Origin: Pedobacter sp. Bi126
Lineage (GTDB): Bacteria > Bacteroidota > Bacteroidia > Sphingobacteriales > Sphingobacteriaceae
Direction: 5' to 3'
DNA: 64,000 nucleotides
NCBI RefSeq assembly: GCF_918698245.1
Contig: NZ_CAKKMS010000002.1
Span: forward strand, 496,001-560,000
Translations under genes and position numbers: made by a program
Part shown: in pieces, positions 15,409-24,787 of the stretch
How positions within the stretch are numbered: the first letter of the stretch is position 1
Layout of the letters: each line of letters starts with the position of its first letter
Notes under the pieces: model-generated
Seen by the model: the letters and a program-made list of their open reading frames with translations, nothing else
Database searches by the model: none
Told to the model about the DNA's origin: nothing

Positions 15409-16287
15409 TTATTCCTGTGGCCCTGCTGGCCCTAAAACCACCCATCCCTTTGGCGATTTGTAGGTGTTAAGTAACTGCACTGATTTTCCGCCATCCGGAT
15501 ACCAGCATACCTCTGTAATTACCCAGTGGGTTTCGTCAACTTTTTTACGTTCCGGAAAAGCATTTTGGATCGTGGAAAAATCAGGAAAACCATGTTCTTC
15601 TATATTGTTGATAAAAGATAGTTTAAGCACCTCGGCTGTTTCGTTGATGATATCCTGATCAATCTCCATTTTCATCACAGAAAGTAAGGATTTAGCTTCT
15701 TCAAAAAAATCTTTACAGGCTATGGCAGCATCAATATCTTTATTGTTGTAGGCTTTTTCAATAGCCAGAATCGCACCTTCCGGTGTTTCGAGATTGGCTT
15801 TAAAATGATCAACGCCCTCATCAATATATAAACCTATGCTATTGTCAAATGCTGCTTTCTCTTTTTCTGCAACGCCATCCCTAATGGCCCGTACGGTATA
15901 ACCGCCAATTAACCTCCCGTTTTCAATAATCATCCAATCAGAGATTAAATCGCGCTTTATGCCGATTTTTTGATTAAATTTTACGGAACGAATATTTACC
16001 GGTTCGTTTCCAACGGTACCAAATAAGTTTCCTTCATCGTCAAAATTTGGGTCTGTTAACCAAATATGTTCGCCTTCATCACCATCGGTAATGAGCACTT
16101 TAATAGAAAAATAGTTTTGGTAAGGTTGTTTGTTTTTTAAACTTTCTTCGAAATAGCAAAGGGTTAAATTGGCTTTTTCGATCGCCCAGTTCATGCGTTC
16201 ATCTTCGCTCGGCACATAAACCATATCTGGCTCACCCTCGCGCTCGGCAACATTTTTCTTTCCGAAAATTTTAGATAATAATCCCAT
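15409..16287 (-). CDS. DUF2314 domain protein, two-domain (hypothetical)
   Basis: 292 residues. A short N-terminus (MGLLSKIFGKKN) leads into a DUF2314 domain at ~25-135: MNWAIEKANLTLCYFEESLK, YFSIKVLITDGDEGEHIWL and the ISDWMIIENGRLIGGYTVRA end that defines the family. The second half (GAILAIEKAYNNKDIDAAIA ... WVITEVCWYPDGGKSVQLL) looks like a separate NTF2-like module. No enzyme activity is known for DUF2314; it is predicted to be soluble and cytoplasmic. The gene lies 23 bases upstream of cutC and 43 bases after the asparaginase gene. Confidence 0.8.
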   Translation of the reverse strand: MGLLSKIFGKKNVAEREGEPDMVYVPSEDERMNWAIEKANLTLCYFEESLKNKQPYQNYFSIKVLITDGDEGEHIWLTDPNFDDEGNLFGTVGNEPVNIRSVKFNQKIGIKRDLISDWMIIENGRLIGGYTVRAIRDGVAEKEKAAFDNSIGLYIDEGVDHFKANLETPEGAILAIEKAYNNKDIDAAIACKDFFEEAKSLLSVMKMEIDQDIINETAEVLKLSFINNIEEHGFPDFSTIQNAFPERKKVDETHWVITEVCWYPDGGKSVQLLNTYKSPKGWVVLGPAGPQE

Positions 16288-16330
16288 TTACCGTTTCATT
16301 TTTGTTAATCGTTTGGGAAAATTCAACATA

Positions 16331-17365
16331 TTAATAATAGCTTTTGCCTTTGATTAAAAGATCTTGTTTTTCTGCATTGCAAACGGCATAGCTAAAACCT
16401 TTCTGGATGGCATAAGCACCATACTCGCCTTTTTTGTTGATCGCTAAAAACCCTACCTGTATGTTTTTGGCAGTTTCAGGTTTCTTTTTAATGATACGCA
16501 TTACCGCTTCTTTACAGGCGGCTTCGGGAGCATAGCCCTGACGCATTAATTCTACCACCAAGAAAGATCCAACGTTTCTGACCACCTCTTCACCTACACC
16601 TGTTGAAGTTGCACCACCAACTTCATTGTCTACGTAAAGGCCGGCGCCTATAATCGGACTATCACCAATTCTTCCATGTAATTTATAGGCCATGCCACTG
16701 GTTGTACAGGCACCAGAAATGTTTCCTTTAGCATCAATGGCGAGCATGCCAATGGTATCATGATTATATTGGTTTCCCGGAAGTTTTTGCGGGGCAGCTT
16801 TCTGGTAGAGCTTATTTTCGATGTTCATTACAGGCGCATATTTCGCCGTTTTTAACCATTCTTTCCAGGCTTTTTCGCTGGCAGGAGTAAGTAAGTTTTC
16901 TTTTTTAAAACCCTGTTCCAAGGCAAACTGCAAAGCACCATCGCCAGCCAACATTACGTGCGGCGTTTTTTCCATCACTTTACGCGCAACCGAGATAGGG
17001 TGTTTAATATGTTCGAGTGCTAAAACGGCGCCACAGTTACCGAGTTCATCCATAATACAGGCATCGAGGGTAACATGTCCATCGCGATCTGGCAAACCAC
17101 CATAGCCAACAGATTGGTTGTTCTCATCAGCCTCGGGTACCCAAACGCCTTGCTCTACAGCATCTAAGGCACGTCCACCGGTTGATAATACCTTCCATGC
17201 ATCAGCATTAGCCGCAATTCCAAAATCCCAGGTAGAAATTACAATCGGGAAATTTTCTGCTTTTGTTTCTTTATGCGGAATTACATTAGCAATACTACTT
17301 TTATCAATGGCCAGCAATCCAGCCGACAGGGCAGATGCTTTTATAAATTTGCGGCGGTTAAACAT
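16331..17365 (-). CDS. N4-(beta-N-acetylglucosaminyl)-L-asparaginase (glycosylasparaginase), exported
   Basis: 344 residues. An N-terminal twin-arginine-like leader (FNRRKFIKASALSAGLLA) marks export. The Ntn-hydrolase autocleavage site is NHDT: Asp203-Thr204, where Thr204 becomes the nucleophile of the beta-subunit, followed by IGMLAID. Downstream, the HGRIGDSPIIGAGLYVDNEV and GATSTGVGEEVVR motifs match the Elizabethkingia (Flavobacterium) meningosepticum enzyme. It cuts the GlcNAc-Asn bond left after glycoprotein digestion. The location on the outer side of the membrane fits glycan scavenging together with GH92, GH125 and GH95 encoded 25-30 kb away. Confidence 0.92.
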   Translation of the reverse strand: MFNRRKFIKASALSAGLLAIDKSSIANVIPHKETKAENFPIVISTWDFGIAANADAWKVLSTGGRALDAVEQGVWVPEADENNQSVGYGGLPDRDGHVTLDACIMDELGNCGAVLALEHIKHPISVARKVMEKTPHVMLAGDGALQFALEQGFKKENLLTPASEKAWKEWLKTAKYAPVMNIENKLYQKAAPQKLPGNQYNHDTIGMLAIDAKGNISGACTTSGMAYKLHGRIGDSPIIGAGLYVDNEVGGATSTGVGEEVVRNVGSFLVVELMRQGYAPEAACKEAVMRIIKKKPETAKNIQVGFLAINKKGEYGAYAIQKGFSYAVCNAEKQDLLIKGKSYY

Positions 17366-17512
17366 GTGTGTGGTTATTGTTTGTGATGGTTAATTGTTTA
17401 AATCGTTTAGATGTATCGATCACTATTTGTCAATTGCTACATTGTTGTGACTGCTAAATTGTTGAACCGATCGCTCCAGTTTGATTATTGTATTGGAATA
17501 TTTATTCTTGAT

Positions 17513-18316
17513 TTAACTAATGGTAAACCGATCTGCATCCTTTAAAAATGGAAATTGCCTTCTAATTTTAACCAGTTCTTCGTAATTGATACTGAATGTA
17601 TATAAATCTTCGTCTTCCGGCTTATAATAAACGGTATTACCATAAGGATCTAAGCACATGGATAATCCACTGTGGTAAATCTGATTTCCATCATGCCCAA
17701 CGCGGTTTACGGCAATAACATAACTTTGGTTTTCTATTGCCCTGGCCGGAATTAATGCTTTCCAATGTGCCGATCGTTTATCAGGCCAGTTGGCAACTAA
17801 GAGTAAGATATCGTATTCCTGATCTACATTGCGTAACCAAACCGGAAAACGCAAATCGTAACAAATGGCTAATCTGATTTTCCATCCTTTAAGTTCGACA
17901 ATAAGTTTTTCTTTACCCGGACTAAAGTGGTGATCTTCATCACCCATGCCAAACAAATGGCGCTTATCGTAATGCTGGTTTTTGCCATCTGGTTCCATCC
18001 AGATCAAGCGGTTAAAATATTGATTGTTTTCTTTTATAATGATGCTTCCTGTAACTACGCAGTTGTACTGATATGCCATTTTTTGCATCCACTGCATTGT
18101 TTTCCCACCCATTTCTTCGGCTAAGGCTTCAGAATTCATGCTAAAACCTGTGTTAAACATTTCGGGTAAAATAATAATATCGGTTTTCTCCCTTACACCC
18201 ATCGATAATCTAAGTGCCAGATTCAAAAGGTTTTTCTCAATGTTTTCCCAAAAAAGATAGGCCTGAAAGACAGTTACTTTCAGATTTTCTATTTGAGTGT
18301 ACACAGGTGTTTCCAT
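17513..18316 (-). CDS. Omega-amidase, nitrilase superfamily (YafV type)
   Basis: 267 residues with the carbon-nitrogen hydrolase triad Glu52 (LPEMFNTGF), Lys118 (YDKRHLFGMGDE) and Cys152 (LAICYDLRFPVW). The KRHLF..G.E pattern is typical of Nit2/YafV omega-amidases, which hydrolyse alpha-ketoglutaramate and alpha-ketosuccinamate. The gene follows, by 20 bases, the aminotransferase at 18337. That pairing is known for methionine salvage: a glutamine-dependent transaminase makes ketoglutaramate and the amidase removes it. Cytoplasmic. Confidence 0.9.
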   Translation of the reverse strand: METPVYTQIENLKVTVFQAYLFWENIEKNLLNLALRLSMGVREKTDIIILPEMFNTGFSMNSEALAEEMGGKTMQWMQKMAYQYNCVVTGSIIIKENNQYFNRLIWMEPDGKNQHYDKRHLFGMGDEDHHFSPGKEKLIVELKGWKIRLAICYDLRFPVWLRNVDQEYDILLLVANWPDKRSAHWKALIPARAIENQSYVIAVNRVGHDGNQIYHSGLSMCLDPYGNTVYYKPEDEDLYTFSINYEELVKIRRQFPFLKDADRFTIS

Positions 18317-18336
18317 TGTATATAGGTTTAGTCTGG

Positions 18337-19482
18337 TTAAACGTTTTTTAATTTCTCTGCCGCTAAGGCAAGTGTTGCGTTTTCTTTAGCGAAGCAAAAC
18401 CTGATAATTTTATGATCGGTTGCTTTTTGGTAAAATGCAGAAACCGGAATGGTGGCCACGCCAAATTCCTTGATCAGCCTCATGCTAAAATCGGTGTCTT
18501 TTTCATCGCTGATACCGCTGTAGCTTGCGCATTGAAAATACGAACCGTTGCAAGGTAAAAGCTTAAAACGGCTTTCAGCTAAAAGACTTTTGAAATAATC
18601 TCTTTTTTGTTGAAAGAATGTACCTATTTCAGTATAATTTTTTGGTTCTTTAATATAATCGGCAATAGCTTGCTGCATGGGACTATTAACGCTGAAAACA
18701 TTAAATTGGTGTACCTTCCTAAATTCTTTGGTTAGTTTCTCTGGTGCCAAACAGTAACCCAGTTTCCAGCCAGTAGCATGTAAGAGCTTACCAAAGGAGG
18801 CTACAATAAAACTTCTTTGCTTTAATTCAGGATAAAGCATTACACTTTGGTGTTTTTGTTCATCGTAAATTAGATGTTCATAAACTTCGTCACTCAAGAT
18901 TAAAATATCGGTTCCTGTAATCAGTTTAATAAGCGATTTCATATCATCTGAAGATAAAATACTACCCGTTGGGTTTTGTGGTGTATTTAAGATGATCATT
19001 CTGGTTTTGGCCGTAAACAATTTCTTAACCATATCCCAGTCAATGGCATAACTCGGCGGGGCAAGCTCGTAGGTTTTAACCAGGCCTCCTAAAAGTTTAA
19101 TGGTAGGTGCATAACTATCATAGGCTGGCTCGAAAATGATAACTTCATCACCCGCATTGATAATGGCGGCCAATGCTGTAAAAATAGCTTGCGTTCCACC
19201 TGCTGTAACCGTAATTTCCGTTTCAGGATTATATTTTATGTTATATAGTTTTTCTACTTTTTCTGCTATGGTTTCTTTTAAAAAAGTAGAACCAGGCATC
19301 GGAGCATATTGATTATAACCATCTTGCATGGCTTTGTTTACCAATTCAACTAGTTTTGGATCGCAGGCATAGTCAGGAAATCCCTGAGAAAGATTAATGG
19401 CATTGTGTTCTGCGGCAAGTTTACTCATCACCGAAAAAATGGTGGTACTTACGCCAGGAAGTTTAGATTGTATATTAAGCAT
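18337..19482 (-). CDS. Methionine/glutamine-type aminotransferase (YbdL-like), PLP-dependent
   Basis: 381 residues, fold type I aminotransferase. Motifs: NLSQGFPDYACDP at the N-terminus, TVTAGGTQAIFTALAAII for the phosphate loop, NTPQNPTGSILS, LSDEVYEHLIYD, and SFGKLLHATGWKLGY with PLP-binding Lys232. YbdL prefers methionine and, as an MtnE-like enzyme, can regenerate methionine from 2-keto-4-methylthiobutyrate with glutamine as donor. The next gene is an omega-amidase, consistent with glutamine use. Kynurenine aminotransferase is the main alternative name in this subfamily. Confidence 0.9.
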   Translation of the reverse strand: MLNIQSKLPGVSTTIFSVMSKLAAEHNAINLSQGFPDYACDPKLVELVNKAMQDGYNQYAPMPGSTFLKETIAEKVEKLYNIKYNPETEITVTAGGTQAIFTALAAIINAGDEVIIFEPAYDSYAPTIKLLGGLVKTYELAPPSYAIDWDMVKKLFTAKTRMIILNTPQNPTGSILSSDDMKSLIKLITGTDILILSDEVYEHLIYDEQKHQSVMLYPELKQRSFIVASFGKLLHATGWKLGYCLAPEKLTKEFRKVHQFNVFSVNSPMQQAIADYIKEPKNYTEIGTFFQQKRDYFKSLLAESRFKLLPCNGSYFQCASYSGISDEKDTDFSMRLIKEFGVATIPVSAFYQKATDHKIIRFCFAKENATLALAAEKLKNV

Positions 19483-19763
19483 CTTATAAGCGAAAATAGG
19501 AAAAAAAAGCTTAAAGCGTAAAACCCCATGCCAAAAGCCCCGCTACTTGATTGTGCGATTGCAATTCTGCGTAAAGAGAAAATTTTAAGAATCATTAAAC
19601 CCTAGTGTTAAATTAACGTCAATAACCAGCGTATTAAACAGACGGTTGTCGATGAATTTTAGTCCCGAAATTTTGTATTATTTCAAATATATTTCTGCTT
19701 ATTTAAAATTAATCCAGATAAACCCCTTTCTTTGCATCTTAAAATCTCAATTATTCATTAAAT

Positions 19764-21296
19764 ATGAAGTTTAAACACTTAACCGCTGCCTTTTTACTGC
19801 TAATAAGTGCATCTGCATTTGTTAGCCCGAAAAAAGCTTTAAGAACTTTTGTTTCCAACTACGAAAATGTATTGGGCACATCGTTAGAATTAAAATTTAA
19901 AACAACCGATCAGGCCGATGCAGATGTAGCCGAAGCGCGTGCATTAAACGAAATAGATAGGTTAGATGATATTTTAAGTGCTTATAAACCTGACAGCGAG
20001 TTTAGTAAATGGATGAACAATGGTAAACAAACCACCAAAGTTTCGGCAGATTTGTTTGAAGTTTTAAAACAGTTTGAAAATTATAAAGTATTAACCAATG
20101 GCGCGCTTGACGCATCAGCTAAAGTAATAGGTGATGTTTGGAAAAAAGCAGCTGCCGAGGATCGTTTACCATCGGCTGAAGCATTGGCGCATGCAGTTAC
20201 TTTGGTTAAACAAAAACACTACATTTTAAACGAGCAGAAAAAAACGGTTACCCGTTTAGATGATGCACCATTGGCATTAAATTCTTTTGCAAAAAGTTAT
20301 ATCATTAATAAAGCTGCGGAGAAAGCGCTTCAAAGCCCAGGAATTGAAAACGTGGTTGTGAATATTGGTGGCGATATGGTAATTAAAGGAAATCAGCCAG
20401 AAGCTATCGAAATAGCAAACCCTAAAGCTGATGCCGAGAACGATGCCGCACTAACAACAATTAAAGTATCTAATATGGCCGTGGCAACCAGTGGTAATTA
20501 CCGCAAGGGTTTTAATGTAAATGGAAAATGGTATTCGCATATTGTTGATCCACGTACTGGAAAGCCAGCTTCAGAAATAATCAGTGCAACGGTTATTGGC
20601 CCTGATGCGAGTGAAGCAGGTGCTTTGGCTACTTCTTTTAATGTGCTTTCTATTGCTGAGATTGAGGCATTGACTGCGACTAGGAATGACATCGCCTACT
20701 TGTTAATCACTAAAGATGGCAAAGAAATTAGAAGCAAAGAATGGGCTAATTACGAGCTTGCTTTAAATAAGCCGGCTATTGTTTTAGATAAAGCAAGTAA
20801 AGCGGATAAACTTTGGAATACTAAATATGAATTAGTAGTAAACTTAGAAATTGCCAATATAGAATCTACAGATGGTAAACGTGTTCGTCGTCCGTTTGTG
20901 GCAATATGGATCGAAGATGCAGCTAAAACACCTGTACGTAATCTGGCTATTTGGTATAACAAACCACGTTGGTTGCCAGATTTAAAATCGTGGAGCCGTG
21001 CCAATGGCGATGAGTTTAAAAAAGGAGCAGAAGGAAAATTGAGTTCAACAAGCTCTGCAACACGCGGACCAGGTAAATACAGCTTATCATGGGATGGAAA
21101 AGACGATACTGGTAAATTGGTAAAAGCAGGAACTTACACCGTTTTTATTGAAGTAGCCCGTGAACATGGAACTTATCAGGTGATTGCAAAAGAAATGAAA
21201 TTTACCGGCTCAGCAAAAAAAATAGAATTAACGCCAAATACAGAACTAACATCAGCATCTCTTGACTACAGAAAAATCGGAACCGCAAAAAAATAA
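19764..21296 (+). CDS. FAD:protein FMN transferase (ApbE) fused to DUF2271 domain
   Basis: 510 residues. Signal peptide (LTAAFLLLISASAFVSP) without a lipobox Cys. The ApbE domain covers ~35-330 with LNEIDRLDDILSAYKPDSEF, NGALDASAKVIGDVWK, FAKSYIINKAAEKAL, VVNIGGDMVIKG and SHIVDPRTGKPAS. The extra ~180 residues are a DUF2271 domain (RPFVAIWIEDAAKTPVRNLA, GPGKYSLSWDGKDDTGKLV). ApbE attaches FMN through a phosphodiester bond to Thr in periplasmic flavoproteins. The next gene, a PepSY-type membrane protein, overlaps it by 35 bases, and DUF2271/PepSY/ApbE sets recur in Bacteroidota iron or electron-transfer loci. Confidence 0.9.
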   Translation: MKFKHLTAAFLLLISASAFVSPKKALRTFVSNYENVLGTSLELKFKTTDQADADVAEARALNEIDRLDDILSAYKPDSEFSKWMNNGKQTTKVSADLFEVLKQFENYKVLTNGALDASAKVIGDVWKKAAAEDRLPSAEALAHAVTLVKQKHYILNEQKKTVTRLDDAPLALNSFAKSYIINKAAEKALQSPGIENVVVNIGGDMVIKGNQPEAIEIANPKADAENDAALTTIKVSNMAVATSGNYRKGFNVNGKWYSHIVDPRTGKPASEIISATVIGPDASEAGALATSFNVLSIAEIEALTATRNDIAYLLITKDGKEIRSKEWANYELALNKPAIVLDKASKADKLWNTKYELVVNLEIANIESTDGKRVRRPFVAIWIEDAAKTPVRNLAIWYNKPRWLPDLKSWSRANGDEFKKGAEGKLSSTSSATRGPGKYSLSWDGKDDTGKLVKAGTYTVFIEVAREHGTYQVIAKEMKFTGSAKKIELTPNTELTSASLDYRKIGTAKK

Positions 21297-21951
21297 GATA
21301 ACGGTTGCACCTAGCGGCCTGGGCAAAAAACAGGTTAAAAAAGATAACGGAAAAGGTAAGGGTAAAAAGCGTTTAGCCGGTTTATCACGCTGGTTGCATA
21401 TTTATTTATCGATGGTGAGTTTTACGATTCTGCTATTCTTTGCTGTATCGGGTTTAACCTTAAATCACGCTGATTGGTTTACTTCCGGTAAGGAAGTGGT
21501 TACTAAAGATTCTGGATCAGTAAGTTTAAAATGGGTAAACCAACCAGATACCAATAAGATCAACAAGTTACAAATTGTTGAGTTTTTTAGAGGTAAACAT
21601 GAGGTTAAAGGCGCATTGAGCGATTTTAGAATCGATGATAGAGAACTGAGCTTAACCTTTAACGGCCCAGGCTACCTGGCCGATTCCTTTATAGACCGTG
21701 AAACCGGAAAATATGAATTAACCACTACCAGATTTGGTGCTGTGGCTGTGATTAACGACTTGCACAAAGGAAGAGATTCTGGTAAGGCCTGGTCGTGGAT
21801 TATCGACATTTCTGCCGTGCTGATGACGTTGGTATCTATTTCAGGAATTATCTTAATCTGTTTTATTAAAAAGAAACGATTAAGCGGCTTCATCATCGCG
21901 GCAGTAGGTACAGTTATTTGCTATTTGATTTACAAGTTATTTGTACCATAA
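21262..21951 (+). CDS. PepSY-associated membrane protein
   Basis: 229 residues from a TTG that overlaps the ApbE gene by 35 bases; no ATG exists before the first membrane helix. A Lys-rich cytoplasmic tail of ~38 residues (KKQVKKDNGKGKGKKR) is followed by WLHIYLSMVSFTILLFFAVS, a PepSY-like periplasmic part, NDLHKGRDSGKAWSWIIDIS and two C-terminal helices. PepSY_TM proteins are linked to transmembrane electron transfer to iron or flavin partners. Short for its family. Translational coupling to the ApbE gene suggests that it is the partner or anchor of a flavinylated system. Confidence 0.8.
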   Translation: MTTEKSEPQKNKITVAPSGLGKKQVKKDNGKGKGKKRLAGLSRWLHIYLSMVSFTILLFFAVSGLTLNHADWFTSGKEVVTKDSGSVSLKWVNQPDTNKINKLQIVEFFRGKHEVKGALSDFRIDDRELSLTFNGPGYLADSFIDRETGKYELTTTRFGAVAVINDLHKGRDSGKAWSWIIDISAVLMTLVSISGIILICFIKKKRLSGFIIAAVGTVICYLIYKLFVP

Positions 21952-21955
21952 GTTA

Positions 21956-22014
21956 ACCACAAAGACACTAAGGCCATTGAGATTATCTCTTTGTGTTCTT
22001 GGTGTCTTTGTGGT
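21956..22014. repeat. Hairpin between convergent genes, family C (accacaaagacac)
   Basis: ACCACAAAGACACTAAG pairs with CTTGGTGTCTTTGTGGT. It lies between two convergent genes and could end transcription from both sides. Related arms occur at 32170-32430 and 38883. Confidence 0.7.
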
Positions 22015-22023
22015 ATAATGATA

Positions 22024-23250
22024 TTAATGCGCTGCAACAGCCGCATCAGGCGATGCCTCCACTTCAGTGGTGATAAACCTTCTACCGATTAACAAACAGC
22101 CTAAAGCAATAAATGCAGCTGCTGTCATTACCAAAGGCATAGGCACAACCGAGTGTTCGCTAAATAAACTTACCATTACCGAGGCCAGCGCGCCTAATCC
22201 CATTTGTAAGGCACCCATTAAGGCCGATGCACTACCTGCATTCTTGGTAAATGGAGCGAGCGACAAGGCAGCTGCATTTGGGTTAATTAAACCTAAGCAG
22301 GCCAAAAATAAGGCGATAAAGCCGATGGTAGAATATAAATTTAACCAGTTATTTAAGGCGAAAACCAAAAAGATTAAACTAAAAATACATTGTGCAATAA
22401 GTGCGTAGGTTACAATATTTTTGCTGGTAAACCATTTTAGTATCAAGCTGTTCACTTGGCTCGATCCAATAAATGATACGGAAAGCAGTGCAAAGATCCA
22501 GCCGTAGCCTGTTTTACTTACCTCATATATTTTCATAAATACCTGCGGCGACGAAGATACATAGGCGAATAATCCCGAAAAAGTAATCGAGCTGATCAGC
22601 GCATAGGTGTAAAATTGAGGCTCTTTTAAAACGGTAAAGAAATTGGTTAAAATAGGCTTTGGTTTTAAAGAGTAATTCGGATCGGGTTTATAACTCTCCG
22701 GTAGCTTGAAAATTGAAGCCAGGAGCATTAAAACGGCCATCAATCCTAAAAATACAAACACATATTTCCAGCCCAGGGCAGAAATTAAGTAGCCGCCCGC
22801 GGTTGGGGCAAGCATAGGCGAAACCGCGATCACCAACATTAAGGAAGCAAATACTTTCGGGCTTTCTTCCACCGAAAAAAGATCCCGTACCATGGCAACA
22901 GACGCTACAGCAGTGGCACAACTTCCAATGGCCTGCACAAAACGTAAAACAATTAATTGGTTAACATCAGTTACAGCCAAACAAAGAAAAGAGGCAAGGA
23001 TATAAAGCGCTAGGCCAAAATATAACGGTTTCTTTCTCCCAAATTTATCTAAGAGTGGACCATACAATAACTGACCGGCAGAAATCCCGATAAAAAAGCT
23101 TGATAATGATAGGGCTACAGTTGATTCATTACTTCTTAGATCTTTTGCAATATCAACAAAACCAGGTAGGTACATATCAATAGAGAAGGGACCAAGTGCC
23201 GCCAACGAACCTAAAATAAGTATGAGATAGAAGTGTTGTTTTTTAGCCAT
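22024..23250 (-). CDS. Bcr/CflA-family multidrug efflux MFS transporter
   Basis: 408 residues, twelve predicted membrane helices. The DHA1 features are clear: GPFSIDMYLPGFVDIAKDL at the first helix, GQLLYGPLLDKFGRKKPLYF for the loop 2-3 motif (G-x-L-x-D-x-x-G-R-K), and the antiporter motif region VSPMLAPTAGGYLISALGW. Bcr/CflA transporters export bicyclomycin, chloramphenicol or sulfonamides by proton antiport across the cytoplasmic membrane. Stands alone on the minus strand; no adjacent regulator. Actual substrate unknown. Confidence 0.92.
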   Translation of the reverse strand: MAKKQHFYLILILGSLAALGPFSIDMYLPGFVDIAKDLRSNESTVALSLSSFFIGISAGQLLYGPLLDKFGRKKPLYFGLALYILASFLCLAVTDVNQLIVLRFVQAIGSCATAVASVAMVRDLFSVEESPKVFASLMLVIAVSPMLAPTAGGYLISALGWKYVFVFLGLMAVLMLLASIFKLPESYKPDPNYSLKPKPILTNFFTVLKEPQFYTYALISSITFSGLFAYVSSSPQVFMKIYEVSKTGYGWIFALLSVSFIGSSQVNSLILKWFTSKNIVTYALIAQCIFSLIFLVFALNNWLNLYSTIGFIALFLACLGLINPNAAALSLAPFTKNAGSASALMGALQMGLGALASVMVSLFSEHSVVPMPLVMTAAAFIALGCLLIGRRFITTEVEASPDAAVAAH

Positions 23251-23447
23251 GAAGATTACCAGATTTTGTTATCGCAAAGATTGGGAGATTTAATTTGTTA
23301 ACCTATTTTTACCGTCGAACGATTGTAAAAATCATATTTTATTATTGAACGATTAAAGCGGGTGGCTGCGTAATCTTTGTGTTATCTCAGTTAAAAATAC
23401 GATGATTGTTATACTAAATCTGCTATTTATTTCTAGATTTATAGTCT

Positions 23448-24218
23448 ATGACTTTTAAGACAAAAGAAAGCCGTTTACTGCTCATTCTGGGTAGCTTTTT
23501 TGTAGCAAACGCTATATTATCAGAGTTTATTGGAGTTAAATTGTTCAGTGTTGAAGAAACGCTGGGCTTTAAAAAGTTCGATATAAATTTATTGGGTGTT
23601 CCGCATCTGTCCTTTGTAATGTCGGCAGGAGTATTAACCTGGCCGATTATTTTCATCATGACGGATATTATAAATGAATATTTTGGTGTTAAACAAGTTC
23701 GGTTCTTGTCTATTCTTACCGCCATATTAATTGCATTTGCCTTTCTGGTGGTTTGGGGATCGATGCATTTAACTGCCGCTGATTTCTGGGTGCATCAAAA
23801 TATAAACGGAGAAGACCTCAATATGAATAATGCATTTGCAGGGATATTCGGGCAAGGGATGTGGATCATTGTAGGTTCGATCACGGCCTTTATTATCGGG
23901 CAAATGGTTGATGTATTGATCTTCCATAAGATAAAAAAAATAACAGGAGAGCGGGCACTTTGGTTACGCGCTACAGGTTCTACTTTAGTCTCTCAGTTTA
24001 TTGATAGTTTTGTGGTGATTTTTATTGCATTTTATATAAATCCTCAATACCATTATAGCTGGCAACAAGTTTTTGCCATTGGCTTAGTAGGATATACCTA
24101 TAAATTTATTGTGGCTATTTTAATGACCCCGATTTTATATATCGTACATGCCATAATTGATGGTTACTTAGGGAAAGACCTCGCACACAAGCTGATCAAA
24201 ATGGCTGGCAGGGGATAA
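23448..24218 (+). CDS. Queuosine-precursor transporter, YhhQ family (VUT)
   Basis: 256 residues with six or so membrane helices. VUT hallmarks are FFVANAILSEFIGVKLFSV near the N-terminus, GVLTWPIIFIMTDIINEYFG, RATGSTLVSQFIDSFVVIF and GYTYKFIVAILMTPILY. YhhQ proteins import preQ0/preQ1 queuosine precursors across the cytoplasmic membrane. I looked for a preQ1 riboswitch in the 197-base gap upstream and did not see one. Confidence 0.9.
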   Translation: MTFKTKESRLLLILGSFFVANAILSEFIGVKLFSVEETLGFKKFDINLLGVPHLSFVMSAGVLTWPIIFIMTDIINEYFGVKQVRFLSILTAILIAFAFLVVWGSMHLTAADFWVHQNINGEDLNMNNAFAGIFGQGMWIIVGSITAFIIGQMVDVLIFHKIKKITGERALWLRATGSTLVSQFIDSFVVIFIAFYINPQYHYSWQQVFAIGLVGYTYKFIVAILMTPILYIVHAIIDGYLGKDLAHKLIKMAGRG

Positions 24219-24259
24219 ATATTTAAAACAAATAATAACCAAATTAATACATCCCATTT

Positions 24260-24709
24260 ATGAGAAACATTTTAATGCTATTGGCAGTATTTTCATTATT
24301 TTCTTGTGTTAACAAAGATGCAGGCAAAAAAGGTTCAGACCTTGATATTCAGGGTACCTGGCAATTATTATCGGCTACAACCATCGAAAATGGAACTAGC
24401 CAAACAACGGATTATTCCGGCAAGCTGAAAATGATCAAGATGTTTAACGATACACATTTTGCATTTTTAAAACATAGCCTTAATCCTAAAGATACCAGCA
24501 GTTTTGATGCTGGTGGAGGAAGTTATGTATTGGATAAAGATGATTATACCGAGCATTTAGAATACTATAAAAACAAAGACTGGGAAGGCAAAACTTTTAA
24601 GTTTAAACTCGCTATCCATAAAGATACTTTGATTCAGAAAGGCATTGAGAAGGTAGAAAAAGCAGGGGTAGACCGGGTGATTATCGAAAAATACATTAAG
24701 GTAAAGTAA
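24260..24709 (+). CDS. Small lipoprotein, lipocalin-like (hypothetical)
   Basis: 149 residues; lipobox SLFSC gives Cys16 as the lipidation site. After a Lys/Gly linker the body begins IQGTWQLLSAT, the GxW of lipocalin-like domains, and continues with beta-strand-like stretches (SGKLKMIKMFNDTHFAFLKH). Proteins of this type are common, uncharacterised lipoproteins in Bacteroidota. 41 bases after the yhhQ-type gene and followed by a hairpin terminator. No ligand can be proposed. Confidence 0.8.
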   Translation: MRNILMLLAVFSLFSCVNKDAGKKGSDLDIQGTWQLLSATTIENGTSQTTDYSGKLKMIKMFNDTHFAFLKHSLNPKDTSSFDAGGGSYVLDKDDYTEHLEYYKNKDWEGKTFKFKLAIHKDTLIQKGIEKVEKAGVDRVIIEKYIKVK

Positions 24710-24717
24710 TTAACGCA

Positions 24718-24742
24718 AAAGGTCGGACTCGCTCCGACCTTT
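24718..24742. terminator. Bidirectional terminator between lipoprotein gene and hom
   Basis: AAAGGTCGGA and TCCGACCTTT form a perfect 10-bp stem with a 5-base loop between convergent genes. T-runs are short, so it may act mainly as a transcript-stabilising hairpin. Confidence 0.7.
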
Positions 24743-24787
24743 GTGCTTAACAACAAAACAAATAAAAAAATTAACCTTAAAAATAAA

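Noticed and set aside
22067..22408. 113-codon plus-strand frame, and similar long antisense frames at 7478, 16821 and 34043
   Set aside because: Each is antisense to a well-identified gene (MFS transporter, YihY, glycosylasparaginase, histidine phosphatase).
23251..23447. preQ1 riboswitch before the YhhQ-type transporter
   Set aside because: No H-type pseudoknot pattern with the A-rich tail could be found.
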